Shown here piece after piece: positions 55,490 through 64,000 of a DNA stretch of 64,000 nucleotides. Where the stretch lies: assembly GCF_964656455.1 (NCBI RefSeq), contig NC_135718.1:130431966-130495965 (forward strand). The letters run 5' to 3'. The notes under the pieces are model-generated. The model made no database searches. It was not told the DNA's origin and saw only the letters and a program-made list of their open reading frames with translations. The stretch is from Halichoerus grypus. Taxonomy: Eukaryota > Chordata > Mammalia > Carnivora > Phocidae. Numbering within the stretch: the first letter of the stretch is position 1; each line of letters opens with the position of its first letter. The position numbers and the translations under genes were made by a program.

Positions 55490-56095
55490 GCTGACACTAC
55501 TTATTGAATTTCTTTTACTCTGACCAGAAACTAGGCTAGAAACATTATAGATATCACTAAGTGTAATTGTTAAACATTTCTTGAGTGGTTTTTTTCCCAT
55601 GCCCGATGCTAGGGGTTGGGGAGGGAACTTAGGCTAGCAGGAAAGACAACTAACCTTAAGCAAGTAATTACAAGTGTGTATGGGTGCCTTGCCACTCTTA
55701 AGGGTGCTCTTCCCAGCTGCATCAGATCACTGGAGCTTGTTAGTAGAATGTAACCCCAGATATGCTGCATTTTAACAAGATCATTGGGTGATTCATTTGT
55801 ATGTGCTGCAAAGAAGGCACTACCAGCAGACTGGGATTTAGCTTGCTCCGGGATGGCAGGGCAAAGAAGGTTCTCTGCAGAAGTGACTTTTAAGCTAAGA
55901 AATGACGAGGGCCTAGCAGGAAAGAAGATAACAGGTGGAAGGTGAGGTGGAGGAAGCTTCAGGCAGAGGGAGCAGCATATGCATGCTGGGGCTGTGACAT
56001 GCACTTTGATAGCAGAGCTGAGGGCTAGACATGGGCCAGCTGGGGGAAAGCCTTGTAAACCAGCGTAGAGAACTTAGATCCAGTGTGAATGGATT
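55490..56095 (-). mobile_element. L2 LINE relic
   Basis: 'aacatttcttgagtgg', 'gatgctaggggttggggagggaac', 'ttttaagctaagaaatgacgagggcc', 'gaagcttcaggcagagggagcagc' and 'gggggaaagccttgtaaacc' are antisense L2 text in order. Confidence 0.7.
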
Positions 56096-56250
56096 GAAGA
56101 GAAATACTGTCTCCGCTCTATAGATGAGGAAACAAACCAGAGCTCAGACAGGTTAAATAACTGGCCCAAGGCCACAGAGCTAGGAACTCTTTGGTAAACT
56201 AATATGGGCTGGAATTTATATCCGGGTCTCTAATTCCAAAGCCCCTTTTC
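56096..56250 (-). mobile_element. MIR SINE relic
   Basis: 'tctatagatgaggaaacaaaccagagctcagacaggttaaataactggcccaaggccacagagctagg' is a well-preserved minus-strand MIR core. Confidence 0.88.
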
Positions 56251-57885
56251 AAAACCCCTTCATGATTTTGTCTTCTCAGGTAATTAAGAAGACAAAATAT
56301 GATATAATTTTTAATGCATCTCTGTAGTAGTTAGGATTTGAATGATCTTATAATAAAGTGGCTTCAGTAAAACAAGATGATTACACTTGGAATAGCATAA
56401 TAAAATTCGTGAAGTCAAAAGAGATATAAATTCATTTTGAGCACAGATTTTACCCCCTTAGGGGCGGGAAGGTACAGTATAAAAGTTTGTTAGGAGATAG
56501 AGTATAAAAGGAGACACTGTACATCATATAGATAACTCTGATTATCTGAAGAAATGGATGACTCTCTCAAAAAGAACCTTTTTATTTTTCTTATCATTAA
56601 GTGTGAGAGGAAGCATGAAGTGGTGAATTATGAGGGTAAAGCATAATATGATTAAACTAGGGTTGTTTCCTTCCCTTGTGCTGCTAGGCTGAGCAAGACC
56701 TAGCCTCCCTCCATTCTGTCTGCTCACAGTGGGGTTATCAGTGCTCCACAGTCCAGATATGTGAGATTTGGCATTGGCACCAGCTCAGAGGACCTCTTCT
56801 CAGGAGACCCACCAGGTTTCAAGTGGTTCACTGATTTCTAAGAGGTCACATTGGCCAACCCAACCACTTCAGGGGACGAGTGAAAGCAGACTCCTGTCCT
56901 TGGTGTAGGGGAGGTGAAGAGAGGAGATAGGAGCCCTGGAGCTCAGGGGATTCCAGAGCTGTTGGGAGGTATGACTTTTAACCTTGGGGAGCTTCTGGTC
57001 TAATAGGAGAGGCACAGTCCCTGACTTTGGAGAGCTTGCAAGTGTGATGGGGGAGGCACAGCTCCTGTCTTCATGAAGTCTAGACTGAAGGGAAGAAACA
57101 GACCTGCCCCGGGGAGCCTTCAGGCTGATGGGAGACACAGAAAGCAGCGCAATTATCAAAGTTATCAAAGCTGTAAAAAAAAAAAAAGTCACAGCATTCC
57201 TGGCTCCACGTTGCCATCAGGACTTTGAAATGTGACAGTTTTTCCTGGCCAGCTGCAAAAGCCATAAGTACTCATCACATGGCAAAAGTAGAAGCCAATG
57301 AAGACAGTAATGTCCCAGATCATGCTCCTCTTAATTAAATGGGTTATCTCTGCCCACAGTTTATTTTAGGTTGTTACTTATAATCCTGGCAGAAGAGATG
57401 GAGGTACTCCTGAGGCTGAGACAGGTAGCTGGGCAATACTCAGGCCATCTCTCCCCCTTTCCCCTCATCTGAACACAAACTTTGATCACAGTTCATACTC
57501 CCCTGCACAGCCAAGGCCCATGGCACCAGGAGTGGGTGACACATTTGCCATTTCCCACCTCTAAAGAACAGCTGTGCCTTCCAGCTGATGCTCTAGAGCA
57601 CTGTCTAGCAGATGGTATATTTTTCTGGCCTTGGCAAAAAGGGGATCCTTCTGTCTCCCTGCTCTTCCTCCCTAACACCTCCTCTGGAGACCATGACTGC
57701 TGATAGCAGGGAAGAAAGAAGAAGAGCTTGAGGTTTACTGAACGGGACAGTGGATTAACCAGGAGGTTCTTGCTTTTGACCCACAAATGATTTACATGTC
57801 ATCTTGAGCAAGTTCTCCTCCATTCCTTTACTCTGTCAGCAGGACCACTCTTTTCCCACCAGTATTAAACTAAGGAAGCATGGTG
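56251..57885. other. Unique sequence, no gene recognised
   Basis: 1.6 kb without a domain-bearing frame. The 56280-56560 part is AT-rich with two GTATAAAAG words. A poly(A) tract lies at 57175-57187. Confidence 0.35.
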
Positions 57886-57889
57886 GACA

Positions 57890-58135
57890 TGTAAGACCAC
57901 ATGATCTGGAATCATGAGACCCAGGTTCAAGTCTTAGCTCTCCTACTCCAAGCTGCATGACCTTGGATGAGGTGATTCTCTTTGTCCTCAGATAAAGGAT
58001 CTTTAAAAATAATTTGAGTTAAGTTTTCTTGCCCGTAGAATGGGAATGATGATGCTGGGTGGTTATGATGATCAATTGCAGTGAATATGTTGAAGTGCTC
58101 TGAGAATTTTAAAGCATTTAATAACCAGTGAAGGG
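57890..58135 (+). mobile_element. MIR SINE, near full length
   Basis: 'gatctggaatcatgagacccaggttcaagtcttagctctcctactcc', 'catgaccttggatgagg', 'cccgtagaatgggaatgatgatgc' and 'gtgctctgagaattttaaagc' form a plus-strand MIR from head to tail. Confidence 0.85.
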
Positions 58136-58139
58136 GAAA

Positions 58140-58540
58140 TGAATAGGTTTCCCTTTTCTCCTCACATGACTGTGGTGTTGATAATATTGGGGGGGGGCGG
58201 GCGGAAATCATATATGAAAACAAAAAGTTCATTAAAATATAAGAGATTAATGTAGCCAAAATAAATATTGAGTTCACTCAAGCCTGAGAGCCTGAGCAGT
58301 AGGAACAGCTAACTCGTGATCAATACTGTGCCAGGGCTGAGGGGGAGAAAGGATAAATGGGAAACCAGGTCACAAGCTCAGAGAAACTCAGAGTTTAATA
58401 GGAGAAATAAGACTAAGAACATGGCAGTAATGCGTAATATTAACCATTGTATTTCATACTCAAAGTGCTGGGGAAGTTCAAAGGAATCCAGGAAGCCTAC
58501 ATGGAGAAAACACTTTTTATTATAGCTGCATGTAAAAATA
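58140..58540. other. AT-rich unique sequence with a G-run
   Basis: 'ggggggggcgggcgg' near 58191 and otherwise AT-rich DNA; no gene recognised. Confidence 0.35.
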
Positions 58541-58544
58541 TATT

Positions 58545-59745
58545 CATTTATTGAACAAACATTTTTTGAGCCCCGTCTGCGGGCTGGGCACTGTTCTAGA
58601 AGTCAGAGATGTAGCAGGAAATAGATAAAATGCCTGCATTTGAAGGGGCTCACATTTTAAGGGGGAAAGACGGGCAATAAATAAGGAAAATAAAATAAGT
58701 TGTACATTAGGAAGTAGTAAGTGTGAAGAGTTATAAAATAGAGCAGGTGTAAGGGCCATAAGCAGTTTTGGGGCAACATGGTCTGCAATTTCAGATAGTG
58801 TTGACGAGGCGGTTCCTAACTGAGAAAGAGACAATGGAACGAAGACCCAAGGGAGAAAAATAAGATAGCAGGCAAGAACGGTGGCGTGGACCAGGGGAAT
58901 AATAGGAGAGGAAATGAGGACAGAACAGATTCCTTTCAAAGCAAGAAGCAGTAGGATTTGCTGATGGCTCACGTGTAGGTGAGAGAGAGGAAGAGTCACA
59001 GATGACTCTAAGGGTTTGTCATGAACACCTTAGAAGAAGAGTTATCATTAACTCAAATGGTGTGTTGGTGGGAAAGGTGGAAGAAGATACAGTGAGAAAT
59101 GCCAAGTAGGCAGTTAAATATGTGGGTCCAAAGTTCATTGGAAGAGTTCTGGGCTAGAGATGTAAAATTGAGAGTTTTCAGCATGTAGATGGTATTTAAT
59201 GCTACAAGACTACATGAGGTCACCCAGGAAGAGAGCATAAGTAGAGAAGAGATCCTAGGACATAGCCCTCTAACAGAAGTTGGGAAGAAGAGGAGGAACC
59301 AGCACCGGAGACTGTTAAAGAAGCGGTAAGGAGGGGTTTGTAGAGATTGTGCTGTTCCAGGTGCCAAGGGAAGGAAGCATTTCCAGGAAGATGCAGTGAT
59401 CACTTGTGTTAGATCAAGAAGGATGAGAACTAGGAATTTATTTGCCATTGGGCTTACACTGTTAAGATGACCTTGATGAGACCAGTTTGGGTTGAGTTGG
59501 AGAGGGAGGGGGATCTTGATTGGAATGGGTTTAAAAGAAGTTTGGAGAAGAGAAATTGGAGGACCTAAATGTGAGCAGGGCTTGTAAGGCGTTTTCTCAT
59601 AAAGGGAAGAGAAACAGGGCAGTTGCCGGAGAGGAAAGTGGGGTTAAGGGAAGGCTCTTTAGGTTAGGAGAAATCACAGCATGTTTGTAAACTGGTGGGA
59701 AAGATCCAGTGAACAAGGAATGATGGGGAAGCATTTTTTCTTTAA
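58545..59745 (-). mobile_element. L2 LINE, 1.2 kb including reverse transcriptase remnants
   Basis: The left edge is the L2 tail ('tattgaacaaacattttttgagcccc'). On the minus strand, frames at 58544-58999 and 59053-59448 retain L2 ORF2 text. For example HIFNCLLGIS corresponds to RISNCLLDIS of the L2 reverse transcriptase, and LVLILLDL to the block before the first catalytic Asp. At the YADD position the frame reads YMLK, so catalysis is lost. Stops and frameshifts separate the blocks. Confidence 0.82.
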
Positions 59746-59749
59746 AAAA

Positions 59750-60620
59750 TAAAGTGTAAGGGGGAAAAAAAGAGAGATGGAACTGACAGGTTAAAAGAGA
59801 CATAATACACATAGGAACTAATGTTATTAGTTAGGACCTTGGGACTATTTGGATTCTGATTCAAACAAACAGCAAAAAACAAAAACAAAACAAACCAAAA
59901 CATTTGTGAGACCATTGGAAATCTGGGTACTGAATGGATACTTGATAGTAAAAAATTATTGTTAATTTTGGAGTTGTGATGTTATTGAGGTTGTGTTTTG
60001 TGTAAGGGTCATCTTTTAGAGATAGATGCTGAAGTATTATAAATGATATTATGCAGTGACAGGGGTTTGCTTCAAAATAATCCGGTGGAGACGTGGGGCG
60101 GGGTGTGTAGATGGTGTGTGGTTGGCCTGGGGTCAGTCATTGTTGAGGTTGGCTGGTGTGCACATGGAGCTTCATTACACTTCATAATAAAAATTAAAAG
60201 AAAAAAGAACGGGGAAGGAGAGATGAGGGGTTTAAGAAGAAAAGGGAAGATATGAATTACCATCTGAGAGGGCAGATGAGGGGGAGATGCATTTGATTTT
60301 CAGATGCCATTAATGGCCCACTGGAGATTAGAGAACTTGAATCCAAAGTGAGGTCAGGCAGCATGGAGGTGTGTATTTTCTCAGCCATGTTCACTACACA
60401 TGTGCAGGCACAGAGTAGGCAGAGAGCTGGATTTAACTAGAGTTGTGGGTTTAGCCAGCTATGCACAAGGAATTGAAAATATCATTCGCCCATCATGTCT
60501 TGAAGGACCAGGGGGGTGTCTTTGCTTCCGTGACATCACAGCTGATTTGACTAGCTGATTCCCCAGTCCACCCACAGGTGTTGACTAAATTTAATACTTT
60601 ATCACCAGTATTTGGAAGTG
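59750..60620. other. AT-rich unique sequence
   Basis: Includes a 'caaaaaacaaaaacaaaacaaacc' run near 59872 and no recognisable gene. Confidence 0.35.
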
Positions 60621-60624
60621 CTAA

Positions 60625-60800
60625 GGAGGGGGGGAAATGGAGATTGCTGAATGGATATGGAGTTCCAGTTTGGTACTAGTGGTGGTGGTTGCAAAACAAT
60701 AGGAATGTACTTAATACCCCCGGACTGTACACTTAAAATGATTAGAATGGTAAATGTTGTGTAATGTCTATTTTACCACGGTCTTTTTAAAAAAAGATTT
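60625..60800 (+). mobile_element. L1M LINE 3' end, plus strand
   Basis: 'ggatatggagttccagtttgg', 'ggtggtggttgcaaaacaataggaatgtacttaatacc' and 'gactgtacacttaaaatgattagaatggtaaatg' are a sense L1M 3' end. It is the only old L1 on this strand. Confidence 0.75.
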
Positions 60801-60802
60801 TA

Positions 60803-61557
<755 letters not shown>

Positions 61558-62215
61558 CCTTGTGTCCCATGCTCCTCCCCTTTGGCCCTAAGTGCAGGGG
61601 ATCTTGGTTTGAGTGTTTCCTCTCTGGGTGCACGTGGCTGGGCAGGTGTGATATTAATTCCTCTGGTGACAATGACTTCTGCATCAAACCCGTGTTCATG
61701 TGTTAGCTTGTCCTGTGGAGGGTGTCCTTGAGGGCCAGTTGGGAAGCAAAGCATCATCTGAAAGTGCAGATGTTTCCCACATCCCTGATTATGACTCATC
61801 CTTTGTAGGGTGCTCCATGGGCTCCTCCTGTCTAATAGCTTCCCAAGACTTCCATCTGAAGCAGGAGTTCTCTTTCACTGGATCACTTCTTTGTAGGTCT
61901 GAGTCATAGGACTGGGCACCCAGTTGCTATGGCTTACCTGCCTTATCTTCCTTAAGAAGAGATGTTTCATAAAGCAAATATTTCAGTACACATTTGTCTC
62001 TGATTCATGGTATATTTTAAAACCAAGGCATACTGAATATATAAACTAAGTATACCCACTCTTCTTGTTTTCCCTTGGGAATAACAACAATTTTCTGAGT
62101 CACAAAGAAGACTTTTTCAAGAAATCCCTTATGTAGTTTGCTCGTCTCTGTGTCTTCCACAGGGCCATTCACAAAGTACTGATCGACATTTTGTTGTATT
62201 GCTATGAAGTCGATT
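61558..62215. other. Unique sequence, no gene recognised
   Basis: Short overlapping frames of at most 94 codons; no domain or repeat. Confidence 0.35.
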
Positions 62216-62217
62216 CT

Positions 62218-62400
62218 GGCATGGCATCAAATAGCATAGGCTTTGGGGCCACCAACGTGGGTTGGAGTTTGGCTCTGCCACTCGCCAGCTGGGAACCCCT
62301 AGATGAGATGTTTAATATCACTGGGCTTCAGGTTTCTAATGTGTAAAGCCAGGGTAATAATGCCTTCCTTAGAGGAATGTTGTAAGGACTAAAAGAGATG
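62218..62400 (+). mobile_element. MIR SINE relic
   Basis: 'agcataggctttggggccaccaacgtgggttggagtttggctctgccactcgccagc', 'gcttcaggtttctaatgtgtaaagcc' and 'gtaataatgccttcctt' are a well-preserved plus-strand MIR. Confidence 0.85.
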
Positions 62401-62995
62401 GTTGCTCTAGGAGTGAATGTTCTTAACTTTCCTTTGTTGCTGCTGCCTTTTTTGGCAAACCTAACTGCAAAAGGATTAGGATGTGGATGTTTGTGTGACC
62501 TTAGAGAGATTACAGAACACCTTTGAGCTTCATTCACATTTCTCATGTATCTCTGAGTCACTTTTCTCATCCCATCAAATGATGGACTTCAATTAGAAAT
62601 TTCTGAGATCCCTTTCATTGTAGGTAATTTAGGATTCTTTTGACCCACTGGAACAAACTTTCTTTTATTTTTGGACCTCAGGTGCACAGCCTTGTGTTAG
62701 CCATGATCTTTGGTTCATGACTCACTCTTATCATCAGTCTTGCATGCCCTTGCTATTTTTCTTTCTCTTTTATTCCTGTTCTCTCCCTCTCTTCCATCTC
62801 CGTAACTTCTCCTTTCTGATTTTTTTCCCTTTTCCATTTATCCATCCATCCATTTACTTATTTATTTATATAGTAAGTACCTGCAAACCCACACCCACAA
62901 CCAATGATAGAACGTTGATAATTAGAAAATATCTAATCTTAGGATTTCGCTACCACCACCACCAAGCCATCCTCTCTAGCTCCCTACTACCAGAA
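62401..62995. other. Unique sequence with a CCAT/TTTA simple stretch
   Basis: Includes 'tccatccatccatttacttatttattta' near 62840. 62885-62995 may be a diverged L1M fragment leading into the next element. Confidence 0.35.
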
Positions 62996-62999
62996 GTAA

Positions 63000-63900
63000 T
63001 CATTAATTTAAAAATTTTTTTAAATTTTTAATTATGATAAATATACATGACATAACACCATCTTAACCATTTTCAAGTGTATAGCTCAGTAGGTTTAAGT
63101 ACATTCACATTGTTGTGAAACTGATCTCCAGAACTCCGTTCATCTTGCAACACTGAAACTCGGTACCCATTAAACAACTACACTCCATTCCCCACCCCCA
63201 CCCCCAGTCCCTAACCACCACCCTTCCCCTTTCCACATCTATGAACCTGACTACACGAGGCACCTCATATAAGTGGGAGCATACAGTAGTTGTCCTTTGG
63301 TGACTGACTGGCTTATTTCACTTCTCATAATGTCTTCAAAGTTCATCCATGTTGTAGCACGTGTTAGAATTTCCTTCCTTTCTGTGGCTGAGTAATATTC
63401 CATTGTATGTGTGTGTGCCACACTTTGTTTATCCATCCATGAACACTTGGGTTACTTCCACCTTTTGGCTATTGTGAATAATGCTGGGATGAACATGGAC
63501 ATACAAATACCTCTTTGAAGACTCTGCTTCCAGTTCTTTTGGGAACCCAGACATGGGATTGCTGAATCGTATGGTAATTCTATTTTTAATTTTTTGAGGA
63601 ACTGCCATACTGTTTTCTGTAGAGGCTGCCCCATTTTACATTCCTACCAGCAATGTAGGAGGGCTCCAATTTTCCACATCCTTACCGAATTGTTATTTTC
63701 TGGTTTTCTTAGTAATAGCTATCCTAATGCGTGTGAGGTAATAACTCATTGTAGTTTTGATTTACATTTCCCTAGTGATTAGTGATGTTGAACATCTTTT
63801 CACGTGCTTGTTGGCCATTTGTATATCTTTGGAGAAACGTCTACTCAAGCCATTTGCCCATTTTTGAGTCAGGTTGTTGGTTTTGTTGTTGAGATGTAGT
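63000..63900 (-). mobile_element. L1M LINE 3' fragment, 0.9 kb
   Basis: 'attatgataaatatacatgacataacaccatc' begins the reverse-complement 3' end. The minus-strand frame at 63251-63436 contains HTMEYYSATERKEIL, the conserved L1 ORF2 C-terminal block, and 63452-63634 contains KIELPYDSAIPCLG, another. Stops break the frame. Confidence 0.95.
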
Positions 63901-63949
63901 AATCATTATCTTGAATCCTAGTTTCTCTTATTGCATAGCACTCTAACAC

Positions 63950-64000
63950 ACTTATTTCACCTCTGTGTAATATTTCATTGTTTGACTCTACCACAGTTTA
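63950..64000 (-). mobile_element. Start of another L1M-like fragment at the window edge
   Basis: 'gtgtaatatttcattgtttgactctaccacagttta' resembles the L1 'ttccattgtatgnatataccacanttt' block on the minus strand. It is cut by the window end. Confidence 0.4.

Noticed and set aside
63251..63634. Minus-strand frames with convincing protein similarity (L1 ORF2 C-terminus)
   Set aside because: Similarity is real, but the frames are broken pieces of an L1M element rather than a host gene.

Overview
This window is mammalian nuclear DNA, almost certainly from a carnivoran. The diagnostic feature is about twenty copies of the carnivore tRNA-derived SINE (CAN-SINE). Each has a head resembling 'cctgggtggctcag', a middle 'ctcaggtcatgatccc', a CT-rich stretch and an (AAATAA)n/AAATCTTT tail. 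Two young variants are present: one with 'gactgccttcggctcagg ... ctggagtcccgggatcg', the other with 'cagtcgttaagcgtctgcc'. From memory these fit an arctoid caniform (bear, seal or mustelid group) better than dog or cat, but the family assignment is an inference. A young 5'-truncated L1 with a carnivore-type 3' end (60839-61557) agrees.

I can defend no functional protein-coding gene, tRNA, rRNA or CRISPR array. The open frames are short, overlap on both strands, and either sit in repeats or in GC-rich unique sequence without recognisable domains. The window is best read as intergenic or deep intronic DNA. Eleven of the twelve old L1M-type fragments lie on the minus strand, so an intron of a plus-strand gene is plausible but unproven.

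Layout. 0-10 kb: CAN-SINEs, MIR and L2 relics, hAT (MER5-like) relics, CA and TG microsatellites, and a solo MaLR LTR at 9.5-9.9 kb. 10-20 kb: a SINE relic with a hairpin, AT-rich unique DNA, L2 and L1 relics, a minus-strand MLT1-type LTR, a GC-rich block carrying a near-perfect RFX X-box, and a SINE inside a SINE. 20-28 kb: a mariner-type fossil, a 1.3 kb antisense L1, a protein-like open frame with one in-frame TGA, an L2 relic, a CA-rich tract, an L1 split by a MIR and a SINE, and a CR1/L3 relic. 28-44 kb: mostly GC-rich unique DNA with scattered MIR, L3, L1 and SINE copies, including two SINEs between one pair of target duplications. 44-54 kb: back-to-back inverted SINEs, an L1 split by a SINE, AT-rich unique DNA, and an LTR-like relic that carries a small templated-looking insertion. 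54-64 kb: long L2 relics, MIRs, the young L1 with an internal hairpin rearrangement, and a 0.9 kb antisense L1 at the right end.

Nothing here amounts to a new biological system. The items most worth a second look are small-scale mutational scars (two hairpin-forming inverted duplications, a 25 bp insertion flanked by an 18 bp duplication and matching sequence 3.1 kb away), the unrecognised open frame near 23.5-23.9 kb, the mariner fossil, and candidate conserved noncoding blocks. Repeat family names were assigned from memory of consensus sequences without a search. Boundaries of old repeats are approximate to tens of bases; boundaries of young insertions with target-site duplications (TSDs) are usually exact to a few bases.
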